Shown: positions 12,456 through 23,606 of the stretch, piece by piece | How positions within the stretch are numbered: the first letter of the stretch is position 1 | How the letters are laid out: each line of letters begins with the position of its first letter | DNA from: Zantedeschia hybrid cultivar | Taxonomy: Eukaryota; Streptophyta; Magnoliopsida; Alismatales; Araceae | Assembly: GCA_030544215.1 (NCBI GenBank) | Contig: JARZZO010000005.1 | Coordinates: 80,629,024-80,693,023, forward strand | DNA: 64,000 nucleotides | Reading direction: 5' to 3' | Position numbers and translations under genes: made by a program | Notes under the pieces: model-generated | The model's input: only the letters and a program-made list of their open reading frames with translations | Databases searched by the model: none | Told to the model about the DNA's origin: nothing

Positions 12456-13042
12456 TGTTGATGATGGGGATATCTAAAGAAGTAGTAGGTTTAGAATTGA
12501 GAGGGCCCAATTTAGCCTGGCCTATTTGTCGTGTGGGTCGGTCCGTTAGGACGGTAGGACCTTTCCGTCAGCGGGCCCTCGTGATTGAGCTCCTACAAGA
12601 GACTTTTGAATCTGAAGCGGACCCAGCGCTCTGTGGGTGTGGGAGACTTTCTCCCTAAAAAAGTCGTTTCAAAATCCTTTTCCGATCTACTAATAAGAGA
12701 AATCAGTATCAAATCCGGGAAGTCAGGATTTCGTCTTATGCAGAGATCGGATCGAGCTTCCTTTATACGATCTCCAATCGGACTCTACCACGGCCTCGTG
12801 GATGTCCTTATAAAAGAAACACCCCAATACCTTCAGAAGGTACGTTTGACATTCTCTAGTCATAGTCTCTGCTCTTTTCTTCCTCTGCTTCCACCCTAAC
12901 TTAGGCATCGGAGAGGGTACCCCCGGATCTCTACCGGGGCCTCGTCTAACTTAGTGTGTCTTGTAGGAGCGGCGAAGAGCTTTCTGTGATTTGGATGAGT
13001 CTTAACCATTTGATTCAGATCGAACGAATCTCCAACCCAACA
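12456..13042 (+). mobile_element. Ty3/gypsy-type solo LTR (approximate ends)
   Basis: The block begins TGTTGATGATGGGG and ends CCAACCCAACA, fitting the TG...CA rule. A TATA-like TTATAAAAG lies at 12808-12816. Downstream is a pyrimidine-rich stretch, then CTAACTTAGGCATCGGAG and a GGTACCCCCGGATCTC-like phrase. This order resembles the R/U5 part of many plant Ty3/gypsy LTRs (Tat-type, from memory). No gag or pol sequence flanks it and no clean 5-bp duplication was seen, so it is probably an old solo LTR. Small frames across it are not genes. Confidence 0.5.
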
Positions 13043-13081
13043 AAAACTTTAGCTAACCTCCCTCACGGCAACCACTTAGAT

Positions 13082-13730
13082 TAGGGTTGTCAACGGGTCG
13101 GAGACCAAAACAGAAATGACACTTTCCGTTTTCATTTCCTATAATCGGAGATGAAAATAGAGACAGAAGTGAGTGTGTTTCCACTTCTGCATCCATTTTC
13201 GCTTTTAAATTAAAAATCGAAAACGAAAACGAAAGTAAACGGAAGAAGTTATTTAAAATCATTGTTATTATTCACTTTTCGATAAACTTTTTCTTAGTAA
13301 TTAAAAAAATTTAACCTATAAAATTTTAATATATGTAAAAATTAGCAATCTATGAATTTTGAATTTTGATATATACTTTATCTATCGATCTAAATTTATA
13401 TATCAATATACTCAAACATGTGTCATAAAATCATATTAAAATTTTAAAAAAAATTAAACTTCTTTCTGTGGTCTTACTTTTATCAAACTGTTAAGAGATA
13501 TTCTCACTGTTATGTGTATAGATAGATGTATAAGGTACATGATCTTTCGAAAATGGAAACAGGTTAGCAGGTGTAGAAATGAGTGTTTCTGTTTTCGACT
13601 CTTATAATTATCGGAGATCTATTTTCGTTTTCTATAACTTAATGGGTGGTCTTTAACGGAGTTCTGCATCCATTAATAAAAACGGAATCAGAGCGGATAA
13701 TCGAAACTCGGATATCCATTGACAGCCCTA
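13082..13730. mobile_element. hAT-type MITE (649 bp)
   Basis: Ends are TAGGGTTGTCAACGG and CCATTGACAGCCCTA, imperfect inverted repeats of the TAGGG(C/T)TGTCAA type. The flanking 8-mers ACTTAGAT (13074-13081) and CCTCATAT (13731-13738) match at 5 of 8 positions, fitting an aged hAT target duplication. The interior is AT-rich with exponent-like words such as GAAAACGAAAACGAAAG near the ends. A truncated inverted copy lies at 10365-10822. Confidence 0.75.
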
Positions 13731-13738
13731 CCTCATAT

Positions 13739-16700
13739 CACACTCTTGATTGGAGATACGGTTAACTTAATTTTATGCAAACAAAATAAAATATTTTGGA
13801 ATAAATGAGTTCTCTTGATAATCAATGAATTAATCTAATACGTTAACTGGAGGTCATGTAAACATAGTTTAATATAAATACAGATTATAACTGGAGATGC
13901 CTTTGTTAAGATGAAGGTAAAAATTGAAAGTGAAATCTCAGGGGGATCATGAGATATAAAATCCAGTGTTAAGCCAAATTTAACCCCTTGTATCTCAAAT
14001 TAGATGATCCACCCAAACAAACTAGAGTAAAGTTCGAAATGAAAAGAAATATTCCAAGAATAACCCTCAATTGGTCTATAAGAATAATATTTGTCACACG
14101 TGCAAACTGCTGTGTGTGCATGTCACATCAGGTTGCTAGATTCACATCCCACACGTTGCTAGGTCTAAGTTGTTAGATCATATGAAACATTAGAACTCAC
14201 ATTCGATTATAATGTCTGCGGACGTTAATATGGCAATAACTATTACTCTAAACCCAAGTTTCCGTTAAAAGCATGCCATGTGCAAGTTTTTTTTTTTTTT
14301 TTTGAAGGGTGGCACAGTGGTCAGATATGTACAAATATATACAAATGACCGTGGTTCCAATTTTGATTCATTAGAGTGACTTCATTGGTCCATTAGTTTC
14401 GACTTAATAGAATGACATCACTAAGTTACTGTCTAAGTGACCCTACTAAATAAAATTTTTGCATCTGTCACTGCCTTTTTCGAAAGGATTCTTGCTTTGA
14501 ACTCTAACCTAGTTAGGCGGACTACTCGGACTTGTGTGGAATACTCTTCTACTTAAGAGGAAAATTCAAGCGATGTCTGGAATCGAACCCTAGTCCTTGT
14601 AAATATATGTCTATGCCTAGCACTTTGAGGATCTCTATTCTTCCTCAAAATCATTCATTTCTATTTGAAGAATAAAAAAATTGTCCAAAAGTTTTTGATA
14701 TTCCATTAGACCTTTTAGGGTTTCATCTTTGGGATTTTAAATTTTATCGTCCAATCTTGAAAATCAAAGTGCGCAACGAAGAATAATATTTTAAAAAATA
14801 AGAAATCATAAAAATAAAAAAAATCATCAAATTAATCTTTAGGATTGATCTCATCCTTTGGAGTTTTAACTTTGACAAGGATATATTTGATTGGACGGTT
14901 GAGTTTTTCAATCAATCAGTAAAAACTAAACCCAAAGAAGTGAGAATTAACCTCAGGAGGTATTTAAATATTTTAAAATTTTCGATGATTTTTATTTTTT
15001 TAAGATTGAGAGGGAGAGGAGGAGAGCCAAATCTAAGTTAGGTGCACTCGGGAGCACTGTTATAACCGACGTGTGTGTATATGTATATGTCATTTTCATG
15101 CATTTGTTTTTCTAAAGAAATACTACAAATAAAGAATCCACTATGGGGTATATATATCATGGACTAATATCTTAAACCCAACAACCATCTAAAGCATGCA
15201 GCTAGTAAGAGAAGGGGAGGCAACTCACTAAAAGTTTTGGGGGCCAATGACCAAGTGAAGCAGTGGCGGACCCAGCTGGTTTCAGTGGAGTCTTGAGACC
15301 TCACTGAAATTTTAAAATCTTATTATAAGAGTCTTAATTTAATAAGTTATGTTTTAAATTTAGGTATAAGATGATCCCATTAGATTTTTTAGATGACCCA
15401 CAGGACCTCAGTCCCACTCGAAGCTCAGTTCTACTGGATTTTTTACATATTATTATGATTTATATTTATTATTTAATAAAAATTCATTGAGTGCATCTAG
15501 AAGAAAAAAATCCTCGTAACAAAGTATATCATTTTTATAATGATTAAAATATATATTTATTTTAATTTTTATTTCAATATTTTTAATATAACAAAACAAA
15601 AATATCAATAAATTTAATGATCATCCAAATGATCTCACTAGACAAAATTCATACGTCCGCCGCTGAAGTGAAGTACATATAGCAGGCACAACGTAAAAGG
15701 GGGCAATTGCCCTCCCCCCTGCCTGAGGGCATCGAGGTTGCGGTTACAGTGGATCTCACCTTCCACGAAGGTGAACCACCCTCCGGTGCTCCCCGAACAA
15801 CATGTTGGCGTCTGCCTTGTAAGTGCCGGTGAGGATAGAATTTGGTAAGTGTAAGTGAGAAGATGAAGTTTTTCAAAAAAAACCCTTCACAGGGAATGAA
15901 AAAAAATTCATGGTAGATAGTATTTTAAAATACTCCTCTCGACACTTATTGAATCTCATACTCACCTACACTCAGAGGATCCTGATTCTGTTTGATAGCG
16001 GTGGGGCCGAGAGGTGCTCTAACGTGAGGGTTAGAAGTGCTGCCCCCAGCTGCCCTTCAACCACTCCCAAGGGCTCGGCCCTGGGGCGGGAGAGGCGGAT
16101 GACGCAGCTTGAGAAGGGTGACCACCATCTTGGGGGCTGCAGGGAGCTCCATTGTGAGAGGAGACACTAGCACAGAAGCTATTAGCCATGACTTCTCGTA
16201 TCATTTTTCACAGACGATGTCAATTGTGTAGAGGTAAGAATTAGGTCATGCTCTATGTGGATTGTCAGATTCTACAATTTTGTAGATCATTCCTACGCGT
16301 AAAAACCGTTTCAAGTATGAAGAGAATAAAGTAGTGTCATTCTCATACTTTGATCTCTTGCCTCGAAGAAATCCTATAGATGGAAGGAAGGAGGTCCAGA
16401 AGATCAAATTTCGTTGGAGGTATGCCTATATCATCATTAAGGTTGTTAATTACGTGGGCCAATTCATTGTCCAACTCACCCAACTCAAGTTAGTGATTTA
16501 TGAATAAAAAATAATAATAATGGAACTATTTTAAGTGACGCCTAACTTTTCAAAAAGACCTGAAGTCTAATTTTTATGAGTATTTTATAATGTCTTCTAA
16601 TTCTTGTTAAGCATATGTTTTTTACTACTTCTAAGGGTTCTTCAAAATCACGAACCACCTTTGTTGGGCATTTGCGTCATTATGTTTAATAATTTACTAG

Positions 16701-17504
16701 TTATAAGAACTTCTCATCATGGTGGTAATAACAAGGGTGGCAAGGGGGAGGTCGTGGGGGCCGCAGCAAAGCAAAGCCAAAGGGGCCTGCAGCAGAGAGC
16801 TACTCAACAGAAGGGGTTAGCGGTAGAATACCTTGTGAGTACTATTTTGATAGCGGGAAGAATGTGTTAGGAATTAATTATTTTAAATTATTTATTTTAA
16901 ATAAAAAAATTATTTTGATAGCAAGGTGAAGTCGATTACGGAATATCATGTTCTTGAATGTAAGATAGAATTATTTATTATTTTTTTCTACAAACAAAGT
17001 GGAGTCAAGGCAAACAGCCATCCGCATGAAGAACCTAAAAGCCACATGTTTTGGTTTCTCCGTGATCTCAAGTTGGAAATCAAAATCTGAAAAATAGGTC
17101 CTACATAAAATTAGACAATTTTGAAAATCAACTATTTATATATGAAAAGCGATAGTTTTATGGTATTTAACGTCGAATTCTTTTAACAAGAGGAATCTAA
17201 TTTTAGCTATCTTCAAACATATCCATACATAAAGAATTTTTTATATTAGCACTTTTATTGTGGTTTCTCTAGTTTATTCTGAATTCGAGGGCCCCCACTT
17301 ATTATGAGAAATCATATTCTCTGGCCAACTATCGAAAGTATGCATACCGTGATCTTTATAAATAGGTGAGATAAATCTCTTCTTCCACACACTCCAAAAG
17401 AAGCATAATTTAATTTAAAACTTCTTTAAAGGAAAGTTGTGTGGCTAAACCTTGGACTTTTATTTGAATTTGATCTCAAGGATGTTATCCTTAGGGCCCC
17501 ATTT
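13739..17504. other. Intergenic, repeat-rich, no gene recognised
   Basis: Mostly AT-rich. GC-rich patches at about 15650-15850 and 15990-16170 have short frames on both strands, none matching a family I know. At 16720-16800 a Gly/Lys-rich frame (NNKGGKG-type) could be a remnant of a retroelement gag, but this is weak. At 17355-17365 there is a TATA-like ATAAATAG. A SINE candidate at about 14306 is listed separately. Confidence 0.4.
14306..14480 (+). mobile_element. tRNA-derived SINE candidate
   Basis: GGTGGCACAGTGGTCAG fits a Pol III A box (TGGCACAGTGG), and 45-50 bp later GTGGTTCCAATTTTGA fits a B box. This is the layout of a tRNA-derived SINE head. A 17-bp T run just precedes it. I could not find a poly(A) end or target duplication, so the right boundary is a guess. 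Confidence 0.4.
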
Positions 17505-17672
17505 GGTATCGGAGTAAGTCTTATTTTAGTAAAATTAAAATAAATAAAAATATGCAATAGTAAGAATCATTAGTTCAAACCTTTTATTCGAATTACATGT
17601 TTTCTCTTATTTGAAAATAAATCACTCAAAAAAGATTCAAGTAAACCATCATGTCCCCCTCGTTCTGCAAAT

Positions 17673-18274
17673 TAGGGCTACAAACAAATCGGAGGTGGAA
17701 CCAAAAATAAGTGGTTCCGCTTCTATTTCCTAGATGAAATATCGGAAATGGAAATGGAAATACATGTTTCCATTCTCATAACATATGCAGTGTGATGCTT
17801 GTCATAAGTAGTGTAATATACATTGCAGCTCGCCGAGCATTATGTAAATATATATGCAATGTGATATCTATTATATTAAGCTAAGATAGTATGTTTGTTA
17901 TTCAGTATCTCGTCAAACAAGAATAAAATAACATGTTTCTTGTTCAGTATCTTATCAGATAATAATAAGAGTGAAGATCTTATCAAAATATCACCCTTTA
18001 TCAAATTAAAGCATTAATGATCTATTTGTCTAATTTAAAATTAAAGTTCAGGTCCTTAATGGTACTACTTAGTTCTTGTAAAAGAAAAAAGAAAAAAATA
18101 ATATACTATCAGAATGAATATTAAAAAGTGGATGCGAAAATGAACGTTTCAGCTTATGCATCCATTTATTTATCACAAAATTGAAATTAATTATTTTGTG
18201 TTTTTCACATCTATTTTTGAAATGTCAAAAACAAATTAAAGATCAAATACTCGAGAGTAACACTTGCAGCCCTA
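17673..18274. mobile_element. hAT-type MITE, first copy
   Basis: Begins TAGGGCTACAAACAAATCGG and ends CACTTGCAGCCCTA, imperfect inverted termini of the TAGGGCTNCAA class. The subterminal region repeats GGAAATGGAAAT. No intact 8-bp duplication is seen, as expected if the element was copied as part of a larger unit. Confidence 0.65.
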
Positions 18275-18574
18275 CCCCCCTCTTTGTGTCCTTTCCTTAT
18301 CTGTGTATCCTCTGTACTCCTTCTATGTTTGCCGGTTTAAATGAAAGGTAGAAATATTCTGTGACCAAGAAAAAAGCAAATTTTATTTTAGTTTGGTAAT
18401 CTTATTCCAATTCTATTCGACATAAGTTATTTTCATAAATAAAATAGATAAAAATATGCAAAAGTTGTCATTAATTTAAACTTTTTATTCAAATTACTTG
18501 TTCTCTCTTATCTTGAAATAAGTCATTCAAAAAAATTTCAAATAAATCATCATGTCCCCCCTTATTCTACAAAT

Positions 18575-19174
18575 TAGGGCTACAAACAGGTCGAAGGTGG
18601 AAACAAAATAAATGTTTTTGCTTCCGTTTTCTATATGAAGGATTGGAAATGAAAGTGGAAATGAAAATGTACGTTTCGATCTCGTAAGGAACGTGCAATG
18701 TGATGCTCACTATAAGTCATATGTAATATATATTACTCTGCATCAAGCATTATATAAATGTATATGCAATGTGATATTTATTGTATTAGACTAAGATAGT
18801 ATATTTGTTGTTCAGTATCTCTTCAAACAATAATAAAAGTGAGGATCCTATCAAAATATCATTGTTTGTCAAATTAAAGCATTTAGAATTTATTTATCTA
18901 ATTTGAACTTAAAGTTGATGCCCTTAATAATACAAGTTAGGTCTTGTAAGAGAAAAAATATATTTAAAAGTGTACTATCGATATGAATATTAAAAAGCGG
19001 ATGTGAAAATGGAAGTTTAGGCTTCCACTTTCATTTATTTATCAAAAAGTATAGATACGGAAGCACTTGTGAATTAAAAAAAGGTGTATTTCTTTCATAT
19101 TTCTCTTTTCTTTTTTTGAAACGTCAAAAATGGATTAAAGAAATAAAAAACTCAAAGTAATATTTGCAGCCCTA
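18575..19174. mobile_element. hAT-type MITE, second copy
   Basis: Begins TAGGGCTACAAACAGGTCG and ends TATTTGCAGCCCTA, parallel to the copy at 17673-18274. The right flank TCTGCAAT resembles the left flank of the first copy (CTGCAAAT). This may be the remains of the original target duplication, now split across the tandem unit. Confidence 0.65.
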
Positions 19175-19222
19175 TCTGCAATCAAACTAGATGTTCTTGC
19201 CCTTGCACAATTGCATGGCGTC

Positions 19223-19575
19223 TAGGGGCGTCAATCAAGCGAGCTAACTTGTAACCTAATCTAACTCAGTCCATTAAAGAAAATTAAGTTGACCGAAATT
19301 ATATAAATTGTGTTAAATTTGAGTTGACATTAATTAAATTTGAATTGGGTTAGATTGAAAGTGACAATTTAAGCTGTTGACTCTTACAATAATTCATATA
19401 AAAAGTAAAACACTTATAAATAGGACCAACTCAACTCAACTCAATACAATCCACTCACTGTTAAATTGAAGTTGAATTTAAATTAAATTTAGATTGAATT
19501 TAAGTTAGACTAAAATTAAGCTGAATTATTTTAAATTTAAATTAAACTCAAATTATCACGTAAAACATTCCTAAT
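19223..19575. mobile_element. Possible decayed TAGGGG-ended MITE
   Basis: Starts TAGGGGCGTCAATCAAGCGA and is followed by word-like repeats (AACTCAACTCAACTC, TTAAATTTGAATT) like those in the other MITEs here. No complementary right end is visible, so the element is either truncated or misjudged. Confidence 0.3.
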
Positions 19576-20014
19576 AGGGTCGCCCGGCAGGGTCGAGATT
19601 GCAGGGCGATTTGGAACACGTGATTACCACGCCGCAGGCGCTGACCAGTGACCAGCCCGTCCCCTCCTCGGGGTTATTTTCCCTCTGACGTGGGGGACAA
19701 CGTTGCATCTACTTGTCGTTATATTAACCGTCAGATCCTCAAAGGTCCTGCTTGGACCGTCGTGATTCGCCTCCGACCGTGGCGGGAACGCGGCAAGAGG
19801 GTGCCGGCGTGTGTCGAAACGCAGTCCCACACGGACTTGGAGTGTGAAACGATCAGAGCCGTCCACGCCATCTTGTCCAGACATCGCCGGTCCAGACTCG
19901 TCTACGTTTCCGCAGAAGCCACCTCTTGGTTTAAAGCTTCCCCGGGTCGAAGGAAACGCAAAGCTCCCATTTTTTTGATCTCCTGTGGTCTCCTCCTTCC
20001 CCCACCGGAAAGAG

Positions 20015-21626
20015 ATGGAAGTTGCCGCCGGCGCCATCACCAGGAGGGGGACCTTCTACCCAGGCGCCGCCGTTGCCGCCCTCCGGCGGGAGCAGCCGGC
20101 GGCGGGGTCGTTAAGGAGCAGTAGGGTCTACATGCGCCCACGGGGGGGCTTCGCCGACGAGGGCCACCTCCGGTACTACGCCTCGCGGGCGAGGTGCGGC
20201 GGGAGGGAGGAGGAGAAGAAGGTGGTGAAGAGGAGGGAGAAGCTGCTTAGGGGGCTTGCGGCGCTCCAGGCCGTGGCCGGCGGCGTCGGCGTGGCGGTGG
20301 CCCCGGCGGAAACCGAGGAGAGGAAGGTGGCCATGAAGGTGAGCAATTTGCTCCCTTACCTCGTCGACATATCAGAAGTTTACCTTATTTTAGTCTTTTC
20401 TGGAGGAATTAGTGCTAAGTTTGTGATAGGTGCGCATCTGGGTTTCTCATTTCCCTTCCTGTTGTGTGGGTTCCTTTCTTCTCTGTTATGTTTGCCCTTG
20501 ATCTTATATGGGTTTGTGGAAAACATCTGTTGAAAGCATTGTTCTTTGCTTTGTTTCCTTCTCAGCTTTATTTTCTTTTTTTGGGGGGAGGGAATTTTCT
20601 TTTGTGGGATTTTAGTTTAGTTTGAGGATGCTTTGCTCATGTGGGTTTCGATTGTGTTTTCAGGAAGCGGCTGATGTTTTGATAGCCCAGTTGGAGCTGC
20701 TAAGAGCCGCGGAGAAGGAGATGAAGAGGAAGAGGAAGGAAGAGAAGAAGGCTGCTGCCAAGCAGATGAAAGCTTGTGACGAGAGTGAGGATGAGGAGGA
20801 AGATATGAAAAGAGATGATACCATGGAAGGGCAGGATTCAATGACAGCTGCTCCCAACCAGATGAAAGACTGCGGCAGGTGCAAGAATTCAAGTCACAAG
20901 GAGATGAAGAGAAAGAAGAAGGAAGAAAAGATTGCCATGAAAGCTGCAGGCAAGCAGATGAAATGTTGCGAGGATTCATCATCAAGCTCCTCTTCGGAGT
21001 CCAGCGATAGCGACTGCGAAGAGGAGGTTGTAGATATGAATAGCCTGAGAACCATTCCTGCACATGCTGAGCCTGCAACTGGCCAAGTTCAGATGGAAAC
21101 ACCAAAGGGTGAATTGGACTTGCCGATTACAGTCTGCAAAACTGAGGAGGGGGCAAAGGTTGCCAGTGCTCTCAAGTGTGACTCTGGATACAGCAGTAGT
21201 ATTGCTAGTGTTGTTGGTTCCAATATAAGTGCTTGTCGCAGCACTAGTATTGCTGGTGATGTTGGGTCCAATACAAGTGCTTGTTGTAGCAGTAGCAAAA
21301 GTAGTGGTCCAGTTGTTATGGCAGCAGAAACTATAGCTACACCTGCGGAGAGGATAGAGGTTTGCATGGGTGGTAAGTGCAAGAAGTCGGGTGCAATGGA
21401 TTTGATGCAGGAATTTGAGAGAAGAGTAGGCATCGAAGGTGCTGTGGTCAGCTGCAAATGTATGGGCAAGTGCAAGGAGGGACCGAATGTTCGGGTCCGA
21501 AATATGTACGACCCCATCAAGGCTGTGAGGAATCCTCTGTGCATTGGCGTCGGACTAAATGATGTGGGAACAATTGTGGCGAATTTTTTTGGAGAGAAGG
21601 AGGATATGGGCCTCTTACCTGCCTGA
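20015..21626 (+). CDS. DGAT3: Diacylglycerol O-acyltransferase 3, soluble [2Fe-2S] type (DGAT3)
   Basis: Exons 20015-20338 and 20664-21626 join in phase 0 (GAAG/gtgagc ... ttttcag/GAAGC) to give 428 aa. DGAT3 transfers acyl-CoA to diacylglycerol in the cytosol or plastid, independently of membrane DGAT1/2. It is a thioredoxin-like ferredoxin-fold metalloprotein. The C-terminus has the cluster-binding cysteines VCMGGKC (C342, C347) and CKCMGKC (C374, C378), followed by GPNVRV. The N-terminus is Arg/Gly-rich and could be a plastid-targeting peptide. The middle holds two Lys-rich modules (EMKRKRKEEKK...KQMK and EMKRKKKEEK...KQMK), an acidic/Ser run and a short Ser/Gly repeat. These make it longer than Arabidopsis DGAT3. 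ATG 20015 (MEVAAGA) is the first in-frame methionine. Its 5' exon is strongly GC-rich, as is common in monocots. Confidence 0.9.
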
Positions 21627-22624
21627 GATCATGGTCCGCCAAAGCTTACTCTACAAAAGTGAAATCTTCTTGCTGTTTCGAGTTATGTTGGGACAAGCAA
21701 TGCTGCTGGAGTTGATTGTGTGATACTTTGGACATCCAAACTTGGGTGGTTCTGCTAAATGATTTTAATGTCTCTATGCCGTACGTATTAGATTGACAGT
21801 TGATTTATGTTCTTAGTTGGATATTACGAGTGTAAAAAATGTTCTTTTTCATCCTTTCTGCCTATTAGTGAGGTCTGCTTGAGCCACCTACACTGTGCTA
21901 CTCATCAGACCTCCTTGCTTGGTACCTGTAAATCTTGTAAGATAATTGGTTTGTAGGGAATGGAGTCATGGATGATGCTGTACTGCATCCAGTTGTGGAG
22001 TCAAAACTAGCTTTTATTGATGCGTGGTTGTGGAATGGGGAATCTATAGCCGGCAAGAAATCATGATGCTGTATTGCATCTAATCATGCATGATACTGTA
22101 CTGCCAGCAAGAAATCTTGATTCGGAGCCCTGTTGTGGGTGGCTAATTATTTATATGTACATGTTTCAACGAGGAATGGACAATTCATGTCTTTTTGTTG
22201 TGTAAAGCTGTGATCAAACGGCTTAAATGGGTGACTATTCCAGACTTTGGGTTTTCACCACATACAAGTTTGGGACTCTACCCTTTGTAGAGGCCATGAG
22301 GACGTAGACCCTATGAATCCAAATTGATCAGGAGCTAATATAATGTTGTCATCATTCAACTAAGAAATCTCAAGTCCCATTGCAAACATCTGTCTGCACA
22401 CGAGTCAGAGGGAAGCAAAGGTTAGCATTTTTTTCCTTTTTCTCTAAATTTCTCAACAAGATCTCGGGGAGGGCTTGGAAGCAATCTTTGGCTTCTACTT
22501 ACCGCATAAAAAATCATTTTAGATGACTAACTTTTTCGAGCAACCTTTTTTTATCTTATTCTGGAAAACTCCCAAGTGATTAAACGTTAAGGAAATATCT
22601 GTATAAGAACCCTTTTCTTCTGAT

Positions 22625-22800
22625 TTCTGAGAGTGAACTCAAACTGAGGGCGAGTCTGTATTGGAACTCTGCCAAGTCCGTGAGGTTGAAACTTATGTAA
22701 ACCCCAGGTTAGCGCCCGTCGCGGGTATTTCAGAAGTGGGATTCAATACCACGACCTCACGGTCGCCCGTAAAGGGTGTTATCCAACTCTCTCAAGGGAC
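22625..22800 (-). mobile_element. tRNA-derived SINE candidate
   Basis: On the minus strand GAGAGTTGGATAACACC resembles a tRNA A box (as in CTCAGTTGGTTAGAGC). GTCGTGGTATTGAATCCC, about 30 bp later, resembles a B box (GGTTCGAATCCC). The tail resembles that of the SINE at 41384-41566 (GTTTAC...CAACC). No target duplication was identified. Confidence 0.45.
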
Positions 22801-23434
22801 AACTGCATAACAACTTCTAAAGCCTAAACTCATCTGCTCAAATTAATTTTTCTGATCACATAATTTAGTGGTACAGAGGAAGGGATAAGAATGGTCTTTG
22901 ATTCGAATTAGGACAGAGTATGCCAGAAGGAGCAGCACAAAGATGGGGGCAAATCGCCTGCAAGAGAACAGCCCCGGGAGTTGAACTCGAGAAACATAGC
23001 CTTGGAACAACATAATGTATGTATCCTCAATGTTCATCTTGAATCCTATCCTATCCTTGTTGCGTGCAAGGAAGAAATGGAATCTGCAGTGTATGAAGGG
23101 ACCCAACAAAACAATAGGAAAAGATGGCCTTGGCGTTGTCTTTCCCCTTAAATGGAGGGACAAAGGAGCCTTCCTCAAGGTCATCTCGAGACAGCGTCGG
23201 ACCTCATTAGCAATAATTGCACCAGAAGTTGATGCCTACCCTATTCAAAACCACGACTAGTTGAAGCTTGGTGGTTTTGTGCCTTTCGCTATTACAAGAC
23301 AAGAGTCGCAAGACAAGTTTAAGCTTGGTATTTTAAAGGCGTAACGAGGGGAAGAAAAAAAGAACCTGTCATTTCACGTCACCAGCGAAAATGGTGATGC
23401 TAGTATACGGAAACCCAGTCTATGTTGCTAGTTA

Positions 23435-23606
23435 TTGTTTGGTGCATTACAAAAAGCATCGTAATCAGTCAGCTTTAATACTATTAAATATGTAGATTTG
23501 GGATTACGATGATTTTAGACAGAGCTTAAAATCGAAGAGAAACAAACTATTGACACGATGATTAATTGTATTTTAAAACCCAAACATTTGCAGTACACCA
23601 AATGCC
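23435..23606. mobile_element. Short MITE candidate (172 bp)
   Basis: TTGTTTGGTGCATTACAAA at the left is complementary to TTTGCAGTACACCAAATG at the right. A second nested inverted pair (ATCGTAATC and GATTACGAT) lies inside. The TTTGGTG-type ends resemble Tourist-like elements, but no clear duplication was found. Confidence 0.45.

Larger units (their letters stand above)
17505..19174. repeat. Diverged tandem duplication of a unit of about 770 bp
   Basis: Two direct copies, about 17505-18274 and 18400-19174, share the same order of landmarks. These are ATAAAAATATGCAA(T/A)AG; AAATCAT/ACCATCATGTCCCCC; ACAAATTAGGGCTACAAAC or its near match; TATATGCAATGTGATAT; and finally TTGCAGCCCTA. They differ by many small changes. 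The shared unit contains an entire MITE plus about 170 bp of left flank, so this was a segmental duplication and not two independent insertions. About 125 bp of unrelated DNA separates the copies. Confidence 0.8.

Noticed and set aside
12585..12899. 104-aa plus-strand frame
   Set aside because: It falls within the putative Ty3/gypsy LTR across its promoter region, so it is not a gene.
15650..16170. GC-rich patches with frames on both strands
   Set aside because: They look like relics of a coding or retroelement sequence, but no family could be identified and the frames break repeatedly.
16604..16870. Gly/Lys-rich frame resembling a Copia gag tail
   Set aside because: Only a short low-complexity stretch supports this. 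No zinc knuckle or pol sequence follows.
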